Below, one piece after another: positions 21,290-31,145 of a DNA stretch of 64,000 nt (the stretch's first letter is position 1; each line of letters opens with the position of its first letter). Position numbers and translations under genes: made by a program. Location: contig WFMZ01000065.1 in NCBI GenBank assembly GCA_015484555.1, positions 1 through 64,000 on the forward strand, in the 5' to 3' direction. The DNA is from Hydrogenovibrio sp. (lineage in GTDB: Bacteria > Pseudomonadota > Gammaproteobacteria > Thiomicrospirales > Thiomicrospiraceae). The notes under the pieces were generated by a model. That model searched no databases. It was not told the DNA's origin and saw only the letters and a list, made by a program, of their open reading frames with translations.

Positions 21290-24200
21290 GTATTTTCTCC
21301 TGTTGTGCTGTTTTTTTTCCAAATAATCGCTTGCTCATTAGTAGGTAGGTCAAAATAGGAATTAAGATCATAGAAACCACGGGTGCTGAAATCATCCCTC
21401 CAACCATGGGGGCGGCGATACGTTTCATGACATCTGACCCGGTACCCTCTCCAAACATTATGGGTAATAAACCAATGACAATCATCGACACTGTCATCGC
21501 TTTTGGCCGAACACGCTGTACGGCACCTTCCATAATAGCGGCAATCAAATCTTTTTTAGAGTTCATCTTACCTGCTTTTTTAGCTTCATCTATGGCCTGG
21601 TTTAGATACATTAACATCACTACGCCAAACTCGGCGGCGACCCCAGAGAGGGCAATCATCCCCACGGCAACTGCAACCGAATAATCAAACCCTAGCCACC
21701 AAACCGACCATACAGACCCTAGTAAAGCGAAAGGTACCACCATTAAAATCATTAAGGCTTCAGTAACATCTTTAAAGATGAAATACAGCAGTAAGAAAAT
21801 AATTAAAAGCGCCATTGGTACAATTTGCTCTAAAGTCTTCTGTGCTTTTAATAGATACTCATATTGTCCTGTCCACTTCACGCTATAACCTGGCGGCAAG
21901 TTAACTTTATCTGCCACTACTTTTTGTGCATTTTGTACATAACCAGCTAGATCCGTACCTTTCTTAAGATCAACAAACGTCCATCCATTGAGTCGTGCAT
22001 TTTCTGACTTAATCATCGGAGGCCCTAGCTTAATCACTACATCAGCTACCTGACCTAGTTGAACCGTATCTCCCGTAGGCGTAATTAATGGCATAACGGT
22101 TAGTTTTTCAACCGAGTTTCGCCATTTTTGAGGGTAACGTAAATTCATCGAATAACGTTCACGACCTTCAATGGTGGTGCCTAAAACCTTGCCCCCTACA
22201 GCGGTTGATAAAATATCAGCCAAATCGCCCATATTTAAACCATATAACGCCATTTTTTTACGGTCTGGCAAGATATCAATATAACGCCCGCCTTGTGCTC
22301 GATCAGAAAAGGCAGACAAGGTACCAGGTAAACCCGTAACGGCTCTTTCGATATCTTGTCCTACCTTTTCAATCACTTTAAGATCATCACCCGATACTTT
22401 GATGCCAATTGGCGTTTTAATACCAGTGGAAAGCATATCAATACGGGTTTTAATCGGCTGTACCCAAGAGTTCGTGACCCCTGGAAACTTCACCTTTTCA
22501 TTCAACGCAACAATCAACTTGTCTAGCGTCATACCTTCTGGCCATTCAGATTTATCTTTCAGTTGAATAGTGGTTTCAATCATCGTTAAAGGAGCTGGAT
22601 CCGTTGCAGTATCCGCACGCCCAATTTTACCAAACACCGACTTCACCTCTGGAAAAGTCTTAATTAAGGCATCCGTTTGCTGTAACAACGCTTGTGCATT
22701 ACCAATAGACAACCCGGGTAAGGTGGTTGGCATATACAGTAAATCGCCTTCTTCTAGTTCGGGCATAAATTCTGACCCTAACTGTTGCCAAGGGTAAACA
22801 ATAGAGGCCATGGCGATAACAGACAACAACATCACCGATTTTGGCCACTTTAAGCAAAATGTTAAGGCAGGACGATATAGAAAAATCAAACCACGGTTTA
22901 AAGGATTTTTATTTTCTGAAGGCAGCTTACCCCGCACAAAGTAACCGATTAATACCGGTACTAAAGTAATCGCTAGCCCAGCTGCCACCGCCATCACCAA
23001 GGTTTTGGTTAAGGCCAAAGGCGTAAATAAACGCCCGGCTTGTTCTTGCAAGGCAAAAATAGGCATGAAGCTGACCGCAATAATTAACAGCGAAAGAAAC
23101 AAAGGTAAGCCGACTTCTTTGGCTGACTCGGTCACCACCTGCCAGTGTGCTTTGCCCGCCGCGGGTTCACCATGCTTTTTATGGTAAGCTTCGAGATGCT
23201 TATGGGCATTTTCAATCATCACGATAGCGGCATCGACCATGGTACCAATCGCTATCGCAATCCCTCCTAAACTCATGATGTTTGCAGAAACACCCAGTTT
23301 TTCAAGGATTATAAAGGCGCCTAAAATACCTAAAGGTAATGAAATAATGGCCACTAAAGCAGAACGTAAGTGCATTAAAAAGATTAGTGAAATTAAGGCA
23401 ACTACCAACATTTCTTCCAGTAACTTGTGGGTCAAGGTTTCTACACTACGTTCGATTAAAGCCGAACGGTCATAAACTGTGACAATTTCAACCCCTTCTG
23501 GCAGACCTTTTTTTAATTCATCTAAACGTTTTTTAACGGCTGAAATAACCTTTTGAGCATTTTCACCCGAGCGCATTACGATTACACCCCCAACGACTTC
23601 ACCTTCGCCATTCAGTTCTGCAATACCACGACGCATTGCAGGCCCTAGTTTCACCGTTGCAATATCTTGCAGTAAAACAGGCGTTTGGTTAGCAGAGTTA
23701 ATGCCTACAGGAACAAGCTTTAGGTCTTTAACCTTAGTCACATAACCCTTCATGGCAACCATATATTCAGCTTCGGCTTGTTCAATGACCGAGGCGCCCA
23801 TTTCAACACTGCTTTTTTGAATCGCACTTTGTACCTTAGACAAACTTAGCTTGTAAGCACGTAATTTGTTCGGATCAATCGTTATTTGGTATTGCTTGAC
23901 CATACCCCCAATCGTCGCGACCTCAGATACACCTTGCACGGCTTGCAATTCAAACTTTAAAAACCAATCCTGCAAAGTTCTTAGTTCTGCTAACGATTTT
24001 GAGTGGGTTTTATCCACTAAAGCATATTCATACACCCAACCGACACCTGACGCATCAGGCCCCAAAGTTGGCTGTACACCAGCTGGTAAAGCTGCTTTTA
24101 CTTGGCTTAAATATTCTAGTACGCGTGATCTAGCCCAATAAGGATCTGTTCCATCTTCAAACAACACGTAAACATAAGAATCACCAAAGAAAGAATAGCC

Positions 24201-24449
24201 TCGTACCACTTTAGACTTGGGCACAGACATCATTAAATTGGCAATAGGATAGGTAATCTGGTCTTCCACTACCTGAGGGGTTTGTCCTGCAAAAGGAGTT
24301 TTTACAATAACCTGAACATCAGATAAATCGGGAATCGCATCGAGAGGGGTCTTTTGAAAAGACTGCCAGCCCCAAATGCCCATTGCAACACTCAACAACA
24401 AAACTAATACACGATTTTGAATAGCTGCTTCTATAATTTTTGGAATCAT
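21282..24449 (-). CDS. cusA: Cu(I)/Ag(I) RND efflux pump, CusA type
   Basis: Inner-membrane heavy-metal RND pump (1055 aa). The fourth-helix signature GGIAIAIGTMVDAAIVMIENAHK is that of the monovalent-metal (CusA) subgroup, not the Zn/Co/Cd (CzcA) group. The three methionines of the periplasmic metal site appear conserved in EGDLLYMPTTLPG, APLTMIETTIQLK and TRIDMLSTGIKTP. Twelve membrane helices are expected in two sets. It lies 10 bp after the adaptor gene. Substrate assignment is from motifs. Confidence 0.93.
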   Translation of the reverse strand: MIPKIIEAAIQNRVLVLLLSVAMGIWGWQSFQKTPLDAIPDLSDVQVIVKTPFAGQTPQVVEDQITYPIANLMMSVPKSKVVRGYSFFGDSYVYVLFEDGTDPYWARSRVLEYLSQVKAALPAGVQPTLGPDASGVGWVYEYALVDKTHSKSLAELRTLQDWFLKFELQAVQGVSEVATIGGMVKQYQITIDPNKLRAYKLSLSKVQSAIQKSSVEMGASVIEQAEAEYMVAMKGYVTKVKDLKLVPVGINSANQTPVLLQDIATVKLGPAMRRGIAELNGEGEVVGGVIVMRSGENAQKVISAVKKRLDELKKGLPEGVEIVTVYDRSALIERSVETLTHKLLEEMLVVALISLIFLMHLRSALVAIISLPLGILGAFIILEKLGVSANIMSLGGIAIAIGTMVDAAIVMIENAHKHLEAYHKKHGEPAAGKAHWQVVTESAKEVGLPLFLSLLIIAVSFMPIFALQEQAGRLFTPLALTKTLVMAVAAGLAITLVPVLIGYFVRGKLPSENKNPLNRGLIFLYRPALTFCLKWPKSVMLLSVIAMASIVYPWQQLGSEFMPELEEGDLLYMPTTLPGLSIGNAQALLQQTDALIKTFPEVKSVFGKIGRADTATDPAPLTMIETTIQLKDKSEWPEGMTLDKLIVALNEKVKFPGVTNSWVQPIKTRIDMLSTGIKTPIGIKVSGDDLKVIEKVGQDIERAVTGLPGTLSAFSDRAQGGRYIDILPDRKKMALYGLNMGDLADILSTAVGGKVLGTTIEGRERYSMNLRYPQKWRNSVEKLTVMPLITPTGDTVQLGQVADVVIKLGPPMIKSENARLNGWTFVDLKKGTDLAGYVQNAQKVVADKVNLPPGYSVKWTGQYEYLLKAQKTLEQIVPMALLIIFLLLYFIFKDVTEALMILMVVPFALLGSVWSVWWLGFDYSVAVAVGMIALSGVAAEFGVVMLMYLNQAIDEAKKAGKMNSKKDLIAAIMEGAVQRVRPKAMTVSMIVIGLLPIMFGEGTGSDVMKRIAAPMVGGMISAPVVSMILIPILTYLLMSKRLFGKKTAQQEKIHD

Positions 24450-24459
24450 AATCTCGCCC

Positions 24460-25722
24460 CTACTTACTTGGTTCAGTAATTAAACGGCGTAAATTTGCCT
24501 GGATTTGGCTTTCTGAATCAATTAAGAACTGACCCGACACCACAATTTCATCGCCTTCTTTAACACCCGAATAAATTTCGACAATATCTTGAGTGACCAT
24601 GCCCGTTTCAACCTTATGCACTTCAAATCGACCATTAGGCAAACGAATCACAACACGTTTTTCAGATCCATCATCAATAATGGCTTGTTCTGGAATAGCT
24701 AATACATCTTTTTTAGGTCCTGCAAAGAGTTCAACCTCGACCAACATATTCGCTTTTAGCTTTCTATCCGAGTTTATCACTGGTAAGCGCACCTTCATGG
24801 CTTGAGATTTTAAGTCCACCGTAGGGTAAATATAATCAATAGCCGACTCCCAACGAGAATCTGGATAAGCAATCGAGGTAATATTTGCTGTCACCCCCTC
24901 TTTTACCCATGCCTGTTGAAGTGGCAAAACCTCAGCTTCAATCCAAACCGTGCCATAATTCTCAATTTTCATCAATTCTGTTTTAGGTTGAACATACATG
25001 CCATTCTGCACAATCAAACTCTCTACCACCCCTGTTTTAGGTGCATAAACCGGAATATCATTAATCACTCGGTTACGTTTTTCAATGATTCTAATCACTG
25101 AATCTGCCACCCCTAATAACTGTAAGCGAATTTTAGCAGACTTCATTAAATTACTGGCTCGACTACCTTGACGCTTCATGCTCTGCTTTGCTAATAATAA
25201 GTCTTGTTGGGCAGAAACAATTTCAGGAGAGTAAATACGGTAAAGAATATCGCCTTTTTTAACCTTTTCACCATTACTTTGTACGCTTAAATTTTTAATC
25301 CAACCCGCAGCTCTTGGGTGAATGTGAACGACTCTTGACTCATCAGCGGTTATCCTGCCAAAGGTAGAAATATACTTCCATAAAGTCGTTTTCTGTACCT
25401 TGGTTACTCTAATCGCCAAGCCTTGTTTCAAACCATTGGCGCTAGATGATCCCACACTAACGCTGGGAGTACCTGAATTTTGTTCAAATGCTTGCTTCAC
25501 TAAGGTCATGCCACATATTGGGCAGGTTCCTTCATGGTCACGAATAATTTGCGGGTGCATTGGACAAACATATTTAAAGGTAACCTGGCTATCAGACCCC
25601 AGATCTAGGAGTTCTGGTGTGGTACTCCCAACCGTTGATTGATGCTGGCTAGGGTTTTCAGCCATTGCCGAGGGAGAAATAAAGATTGCTGAAATAAGCG
25701 ATAAAGAAAGTAAACGTTTCAT
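24460..25722 (-). CDS. cusB: Periplasmic adaptor of the Cu(I)/Ag(I) efflux system, CusB type
   Basis: Membrane-fusion protein (420 aa). A signal peptide (1-21) is followed by a small heavy-metal-binding domain (about 50-75; YVCPMHPQIIRDHEGTCPIC with CGMTLV), then the lipoyl/beta-barrel adaptor: VVHIHPRAAGWIKNLSVQSNGEKVKKGDILYRIYSPE and the C-terminal GVKEGDEIVVSGQFLIDSES. The fused N-terminal CPMHP domain may hand metal to the pump. First gene of the efflux operon. Confidence 0.93.
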   Translation of the reverse strand: MKRLLSLSLISAIFISPSAMAENPSQHQSTVGSTTPELLDLGSDSQVTFKYVCPMHPQIIRDHEGTCPICGMTLVKQAFEQNSGTPSVSVGSSSANGLKQGLAIRVTKVQKTTLWKYISTFGRITADESRVVHIHPRAAGWIKNLSVQSNGEKVKKGDILYRIYSPEIVSAQQDLLLAKQSMKRQGSRASNLMKSAKIRLQLLGVADSVIRIIEKRNRVINDIPVYAPKTGVVESLIVQNGMYVQPKTELMKIENYGTVWIEAEVLPLQQAWVKEGVTANITSIAYPDSRWESAIDYIYPTVDLKSQAMKVRLPVINSDRKLKANMLVEVELFAGPKKDVLAIPEQAIIDDGSEKRVVIRLPNGRFEVHKVETGMVTQDIVEIYSGVKEGDEIVVSGQFLIDSESQIQANLRRLITEPSK

Positions 25723-25897
25723 AATTTAAGCCTTAAAAGTAAAGGGGGTAGAACAAATATAAATAAATTAAAAATATAGAAGTGCTAAAGAGTCGAAACG
25801 AAGTTGACTTAAAAAGGAGAAGCTAGCTAAGTGAGATAAGGGCAAAACATACCCATCAAACTATCCCTATCAAACCGTCGAAGGCTTTAGCGAGGAA

Positions 25898-26257
25898 TTA
25901 AGCGATTTTGGGAGGCTGAAAGCTCTTTAAAGTCGGTGCAACAGGTAGTTGACTGACAAATAAGGTAAAACCAAGAACTGAAGGTGCTTGAAAAGAATAA
26001 GCAAGATTATTCCACACTACTGCTGAACCAGGAGCATGCATCGTATGTTGGTTGCAATGACACTTATCCTGACAATTTGGACAGTCCATCTCTGAAGACA
26101 TTTCAGAATCACAACAGTCATGGGCTGAAGCCATTTTCAGCGAAGCCATATGAGGACAAGGCGCTTCATTGTCTAAATTTTCAGCCGCCACAACACCCGC
26201 CCAGCTGTTACTGAGAGAGGAGAATAGAATAAAGAAGGCGACTAAAAAATGTTTCAT
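25898..26257 (-). CDS. Small exported Cys/His/Met-rich protein, CopL-like
   Basis: A 119-aa protein with a signal peptide (about 1-20, ending NSWAG) and a short central region packed with likely metal ligands: CPHMASLKMASAHDCCDSEM, then MDCPNCQDKCHCNQHTMH. The C terminus ends SFQPPKIA, resembling the end of CopL proteins, which bind copper and affect copA/copB expression in Xanthomonas. The position before cusBA on the same strand (175 bp away) supports a copper role. Homology is weak outside the ligand-rich part. Confidence 0.58.
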   Translation of the reverse strand: MKHFLVAFFILFSSLSNSWAGVVAAENLDNEAPCPHMASLKMASAHDCCDSEMSSEMDCPNCQDKCHCNQHTMHAPGSAVVWNNLAYSFQAPSVLGFTLFVSQLPVAPTLKSFQPPKIA

Positions 26258-26315
26258 GGTGACTATTCTAAGAGCAAAACCTAGGTAATGTAAAGCTTTT
26301 AACTATCTAAACCCC

Positions 26316-26355
26316 AAAAATCATCAGGGGTAGGTAACCACCCCTGGCGATTTTT
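26316..26355. repeat. Dispersed palindromic repeat, imperfect hairpin (locus c)
   Basis: AAAAATCATCAGGGGTAG (26316-26333) faces an exact copy of the reverse core, CCACCCCTGGCGATTTTT (26338-26355). The left arm has changes in the CGCC part (CATC) and in GTGG (GTAG). It lies between the CopL-like gene and the downstream gene on the same strand, next to the end of the GGDEF gene. Confidence 0.85.
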
Positions 26356-26382
26356 GGATTAAGAAAGGCTAAGTTAAATTCC

Positions 26383-28083
26383 TTAATTATTTAAGTTTAA
26401 ACAAGGCTTTCTATTAAGACCTTCCGAAATAACTATTCTATTTCGACCTTGTGCTTTGGCTTCATAGACGGCGGCATCAGCCGCGTTAAATAGGGCTTTT
26501 GGATCAGCTTGAGGTTGATTGTTTTTAAAAGCAACCCCTATAGAAATGGTTTGGGTAAAAGGCTTCCCCTCAAACTGGAATGCTATTGTTTCTATTGATG
26601 CTTTTATTTGGTTAAGCGTCTCCATCACCTCTTCCTGGGTATATCCCATGAATAAAACAATGAACTCTTCTCCACCATAGCGATAACAATGAACATTTTT
26701 TAAGATTCGAGTCTTATCAAATAAGACATTGGCCATTTGAATAAGCACCTGGTCCCCCATATCATGACCGTAAGAGTCATTAACTGATTTAAAGTGATCA
26801 CCATCAATAAATGCTAAGGCAATATCATCAGAATGGGTGTAGTAATCTTCGTAGTCAGCTTCATATTTTCTCTTATTATAGAGGCGGGTCAAGCCATCCG
26901 TATTAGCTTCCCCTTGCGCTTGTCGTCGCTCGTCTTGAAGAATTTTAAATTTGTAAGACAGCAAATAAGACAGCACTAAGGCTTCAATGACAATACCCAC
27001 GCCAATACCGTGTAAGGCAATATAGCTATAATCCACCAAGCCCATATAGAATAAAAGCGCGTAGATATTGAAAATAATATAAAAAATATGAGCCACTAAA
27101 AATATCTTAACCAGCTTATTTCCTTTTCTATAAAGGCTAATACTTACCCATAAAAAGACAATTAGTGTGTAATCAAGTAACAAAGATAAAAGCTGTAAAG
27201 CACTATTAAAATCAACGATGCCATAAAGCACATTTAATGTTAATAGCACAATAATGCTGGTTAAAAATTTATGCTCTGTTGGATATTTTGCCTTGGTTTC
27301 GAAAATAGATTGCACAAATAAGGCTAAAAAAATGGGAATAATCATCAATGCAAAATTAAACCTAAAAGCAATACCGCCATACAAATGAATATAGTGCGCT
27401 AGAGACCCATACATATAGAACATCCAAGTCATGGCTGTTAAGAGGTAGAGGGAATAATACAAATACTCTTTAGAGCGAGATGAAACAAAGAGTAAAAGAT
27501 TATAGATGGCCAAGGCAAGCAATAAACCGACAAAGAAAATACTGTCTATTTTTTCTGCAATTAAAAATTCCTGTGCATTCTTATCGCTTCGTATCGAGAA
27601 GTTATAAAAATGGTAAGCGTCCGTTTTTTGTCGGACAAATATTGTCCGATATTCTTGTGGTTCAAGCGTAAAGGCATACAAGGCATCTGCCCCATGCATA
27701 TCTGATTCTAAGGCAGGGTTTACCTGCTGTTGATCAATCAGTTCACCCTGTTTGTTCACTAAAAAATACTGCATATCGATAAAGGTATAGCCTAAATCTT
27801 GATGTAACACCAAGGATTGCTGTTTGTCAGTGGCATTGAACAGATTCATTTTAACCCAAGTATCTGTCACCGTTATCCCTAAGGTATCCGCATTATTACT
27901 TTCTACAAACTGCTGGGATTGAATAGCTGGAAAATCTAATTTATCAGTATTATTTAAGAAAAGACCTATTTTAAACTGGGTAAGATTGGTCGTATCTGAA
28001 TTGATGGTAACAAGAGGTTCAGACTGAGCAGCCATTGCTGAATTTAGCGATAGTAGCAATAAAAATGTAAACAATAACCTCAT
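26383..28083 (-). CDS. 7TMR-DISM receptor-type diguanylate cyclase
   Basis: A 566-aa protein with a signal peptide (about 1-18), a periplasmic 7TMR-DISM extracellular domain (about 25-175), a block of seven membrane helices (about 180-380) and a cytoplasmic GGDEF domain with GGEEF at 470-474. No RxxD inhibitory site precedes it (the five-residue spacer HCYRY is preceded by LKNV). Such receptors sense carbohydrate-like or other periplasmic ligands; the ligand here is unknown. Confidence 0.9.
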   Translation of the reverse strand: MRLLFTFLLLLSLNSAMAAQSEPLVTINSDTTNLTQFKIGLFLNNTDKLDFPAIQSQQFVESNNADTLGITVTDTWVKMNLFNATDKQQSLVLHQDLGYTFIDMQYFLVNKQGELIDQQQVNPALESDMHGADALYAFTLEPQEYRTIFVRQKTDAYHFYNFSIRSDKNAQEFLIAEKIDSIFFVGLLLALAIYNLLLFVSSRSKEYLYYSLYLLTAMTWMFYMYGSLAHYIHLYGGIAFRFNFALMIIPIFLALFVQSIFETKAKYPTEHKFLTSIIVLLTLNVLYGIVDFNSALQLLSLLLDYTLIVFLWVSISLYRKGNKLVKIFLVAHIFYIIFNIYALLFYMGLVDYSYIALHGIGVGIVIEALVLSYLLSYKFKILQDERRQAQGEANTDGLTRLYNKRKYEADYEDYYTHSDDIALAFIDGDHFKSVNDSYGHDMGDQVLIQMANVLFDKTRILKNVHCYRYGGEEFIVLFMGYTQEEVMETLNQIKASIETIAFQFEGKPFTQTISIGVAFKNNQPQADPKALFNAADAAVYEAKAQGRNRIVISEGLNRKPCLNLNN

Positions 28084-28160
28084 TCTCTCTCAATCCTTTT
28101 AAATTATTGAACGAATTTTAGCATAAAAGCTTAGTATTCAGCCCATATTGACGTACCGCG

Positions 28161-29507
28161 TTACTTGTTTTTTGGGAACTCTGAGGTTAGTTTTAAAATA
28201 ACTGGTGACAGTAACAGCAAGGCAATTAGATTAGGGATTGCCATTAGTGCATTTAACACGTCTGCTAAGATTAAAAGGGTGTTGAAGTAGTTAGATAAGG
28301 CAGCGCCCATAAATACCGCTAAAACCCATAATACTCGGTAGCTGAAAATGCTCTTAAAGCCCATTATGTATTCTGCACAACGCTCTCCATAATAGCTCCA
28401 GCCCACAAGAGTGGTGAAAGCAAATACGGTTAGTGCGATGGCAACAATGATTCCACCTACTTCAGAATCTAAGCCCGTTGAAAAGGCCAAAGCAGTTAAA
28501 GGTGCACCAGTTTCACCGCTTTGCCAAGTATGGGTGACTAAAATAACCAAGGCTGTAATGGTACAGAGAATAATCGTGTCTATAAAAGTGCCTAGCATGG
28601 CAATGTGCCCTTGCTCGACAGGGTTGTTGGTTTTGGCAGCCGCATGCGCAATAGGCGCGGTTCCTAGCCCGGCTTCGTTTGAAAACACGCCACGTGCCAC
28701 ACCAAATTGAATGGCTAGAATAATACTGGCACCCGCAAAGCCACCCGCGGCGGCTTGACCGTTAAAAGCACTGTTCACAATGTTTAATAATGCATCAGGT
28801 AGTTGATCTGCATGAGTGCCTAGAATATAAAGTCCCACCCCTAAATATAGCAAGGCCATGACAGGAACCAATAAGGTAGCCGTTTTGGCAATACGCTGAA
28901 TACCGCCAAATAAGACTAGGCCAACCAGGAGCATTAAAATACCTCCAGTTAGCGTGTTGTCTATATCAAAAGCTGATTCCATTGCACCTGCAACAGCATT
29001 GGCTTGTACCATATTACCAATGCCAAATGCGGCAATGGTGCCGAATAAGGCAAAAGCAAAGGCTAGGGGGGTCCATTTTTTACCCAGGCCATTTTTTATG
29101 TAATACATGGGTCCGCCAATATGATTACCTTCAGCATTTTCTTCTCGGTACTTTACTGCTAGCACCGCTTCACCATATTTGGTCGCCATGCCAACAATGG
29201 CAGTCATCCACATCCAAAAAATAGCGCCTGGCCCGCCAATAAATAAGGCGGCGGCAACGCCCGCAATGTTTCCCGTTCCAACGGTAGCAGCCAGTGCCGT
29301 CATTAAGGCGGCAAAAGGTGGAACATCACCTTCTCCTTGAGAACGCCTGCCTTTCCACAATAGGCTAAAGGCATACAATAGGTTTCTTAAGGGCAAAAAA
29401 CGCAATTTTAAGGTTAGATATAAACCCGTTCCCAATAACAGCACAAGCATCACAGGTCCCCATACAATGCTGCTGGTAGCGGAAAGAAGTTGATTAATAT
29501 TTTCCAT
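28161..29507 (-). CDS. AGCS-family amino acid (alanine/glycine):Na+ symporter
   Basis: Polytopic inner-membrane transporter (448 aa). Family blocks include the GTGNIAGVAAALFIGGPGAIFWMW region, MATKYGEAVLAVKYRE, GGPMYYI and FGVARGVFSNEAGLGTAPIAHAAA. Na+-driven uptake of alanine or glycine is the family role; the exact substrate is not deducible. Last of three tightly spaced minus-strand genes (SYLF, ChaN, this one). The Na+ dependence fits the presence of NhaA and NhaD. Confidence 0.93.
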   Translation of the reverse strand: MENINQLLSATSSIVWGPVMLVLLLGTGLYLTLKLRFLPLRNLLYAFSLLWKGRRSQGEGDVPPFAALMTALAATVGTGNIAGVAAALFIGGPGAIFWMWMTAIVGMATKYGEAVLAVKYREENAEGNHIGGPMYYIKNGLGKKWTPLAFAFALFGTIAAFGIGNMVQANAVAGAMESAFDIDNTLTGGILMLLVGLVLFGGIQRIAKTATLLVPVMALLYLGVGLYILGTHADQLPDALLNIVNSAFNGQAAAGGFAGASIILAIQFGVARGVFSNEAGLGTAPIAHAAAKTNNPVEQGHIAMLGTFIDTIILCTITALVILVTHTWQSGETGAPLTALAFSTGLDSEVGGIIVAIALTVFAFTTLVGWSYYGERCAEYIMGFKSIFSYRVLWVLAVFMGAALSNYFNTLLILADVLNALMAIPNLIALLLLSPVILKLTSEFPKNK

Positions 29508-29519
29508 AAGAAATCCTAG

Positions 29520-30512
29520 TTATAAACAGGGTTGTGTAGCTGATCTTGTAAATGAAGCTTTCAGCATTTTCTGACGGTTTTTATACTGTACAAATTCAGC
29601 AGGTTGCTGATTTACCATATAAAAAAAAGAGCTCTTTCTTATTTGAGGCTGGCTCACCACTTCCTCCGCTTCATCAGTATGAAGAGGACTAATGACTGCC
29701 ACGGTTAAGGTAGGATTTCGCTGCTTAAGTAAGGCTACTGTCCCCAAAAAATCTTCGCTATGAAAGGTACCATTGATGTGAAGCACCTGTGCATTAGGGT
29801 GATCTTTTAAGGCTTGTAAAATAGTTTCTGCCATACTGTTATCACGCAATAATTGAGCCGAATAACCATTTTTAAGCGCGGTATTGTGCTTGCCTACTTT
29901 GGCGACAAAGCGGGTAAACTTTGCTTCATAGTCCGCATCATTAACAAAAGGTTGCTTAGGTAGGGTTGGATATTGCTGTTGAACCGCAGGCGAGAGATAA
30001 GCCTTCCCTTTTCGCCCCACACAACGCACTACTTGTTCGGGTGCATTCGTGGCATAAACGGGTAAATCGTCTCGCTTTGCAAACTCCACTAAAGGACGAT
30101 AACTGCCCACATAGTTTTGCCAAGCATTAGCTTGCTTAATAAAAGGTTTTTCGCCTATTTCGCTATCTAAATAACGGTCCAATACGGGCTGTTTGTCGGT
30201 GGTGAATTGTTCTAAGGTCAACACTTGGTTGGGTTGCTGCGAATAAAGTGCAGCTTGAAGTTGGGCTTCCAATAAATGGCTCGCATGGTTACCATGAAAC
30301 TCACCCATAAATACAACATCTACGCCTTGTAACTGGTGTACTAAATCATTAAATGTAATAGGGTTGGCACGACCCGCTTGAAAGAGCTGATAATCATAAC
30401 TGGTCTTAAGTTCAGCGAAAGAATAAGGGGCATTAGACGGTAAGCTAGAACAGGCGGACAGGAGTAAAGTAATGATCGAAAAAAATGGAATTAACCCTAC
30501 TTTTTTAATCAT
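29520..30512 (-). CDS. ChaN-family lipoprotein
   Basis: A 330-aa lipoprotein (MIKKVGLIPFFSIITLLLSAC; lipobox LLSAC) with the ChaN/haem-binding uptake fold: VDVVFMGEFHGNHASHLLEAQ, LTLEQFTTDKQPVLDRYL and VLHINGTFHSEDFLGT. In Campylobacter and Pseudomonas, ChaN-like proteins are linked to haem or iron uptake. No TonB receptor is nearby. It sits 6 bp after the SYLF gene and 12 bp before the transporter gene, so the three are probably co-transcribed. Confidence 0.86.
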   Translation of the reverse strand: MIKKVGLIPFFSIITLLLSACSSLPSNAPYSFAELKTSYDYQLFQAGRANPITFNDLVHQLQGVDVVFMGEFHGNHASHLLEAQLQAALYSQQPNQVLTLEQFTTDKQPVLDRYLDSEIGEKPFIKQANAWQNYVGSYRPLVEFAKRDDLPVYATNAPEQVVRCVGRKGKAYLSPAVQQQYPTLPKQPFVNDADYEAKFTRFVAKVGKHNTALKNGYSAQLLRDNSMAETILQALKDHPNAQVLHINGTFHSEDFLGTVALLKQRNPTLTVAVISPLHTDEAEEVVSQPQIRKSSFFYMVNQQPAEFVQYKNRQKMLKASFTRSATQPCL

Positions 30513-30518
30513 GCTAGC

Positions 30519-31082
30519 TTAGTTTTGCTCAAAGCTAAATGATTGACCTGAAATAGCAGCTTCATACATTAAACCGCCTTTTGCAACCGTAAAGGTTGCC
30601 ATACCGTTATGGTAATTAGCTTTACTACTAAGGCTATTTTTTCCACCACTGGCGCCGATATGATTACCCGTCGTACCTGCACTGGCAGATGCCCCAGCCG
30701 TAACCGCAACCGCTGATGCCGTTGCACCAAATTCAAAATCACCCGTGGTAAATTCAATATAAGCACGCTTGTCTTTAAAGAAGATAATTTCACTAAAAGC
30801 CTGGCCCCCTAATTGAAAGCCGATAGAAATCGCAGCTAAAGAGGTTTGGCCCGTTACCTGACCTTTTACAAAAGTCTTGCCTTCACCATAACTACCTCCC
30901 ACACCAAAGCCACCTTTACCCACGGTGGGGAACAAGGCATAACCATAGGCACTTTTAAAAAAGACATGGGTTGCTTTAGCAGATTTAAAAGATTTAACCG
31001 CATCAGAATAATCATCTGCTACCGCATTGAACGACCATAAACTGACCAGTAACATTCCTAATATTTGAATTCGCTTAAACAT
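30519..31082 (-). CDS. Exported SYLF-domain (YSC84-type) lipid-binding protein
   Basis: A 187-aa protein with a signal peptide (about 1-22, ending AVAD) and a SYLF domain: AYGYALFPTVGKGGFGVGGS, GQVTGQTSLAAISIGFQLGGQAFSEIIFF and FEFGATASAVAVTAGASA. Eukaryotic members bind phosphoinositides; bacterial members are usually periplasmic and uncharacterised. First gene of the SYLF-ChaN-symporter run. Confidence 0.88.
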   Translation of the reverse strand: MFKRIQILGMLLVSLWSFNAVADDYSDAVKSFKSAKATHVFFKSAYGYALFPTVGKGGFGVGGSYGEGKTFVKGQVTGQTSLAAISIGFQLGGQAFSEIIFFKDKRAYIEFTTGDFEFGATASAVAVTAGASASAGTTGNHIGASGGKNSLSSKANYHNGMATFTVAKGGLMYEAAISGQSFSFEQN

Positions 31083-31145
31083 GGAACTTCCTTTAAAAGT
31101 GTAATGAATGAAGTAACTTTACCGCATTGCCACATAGTTTGAAAA

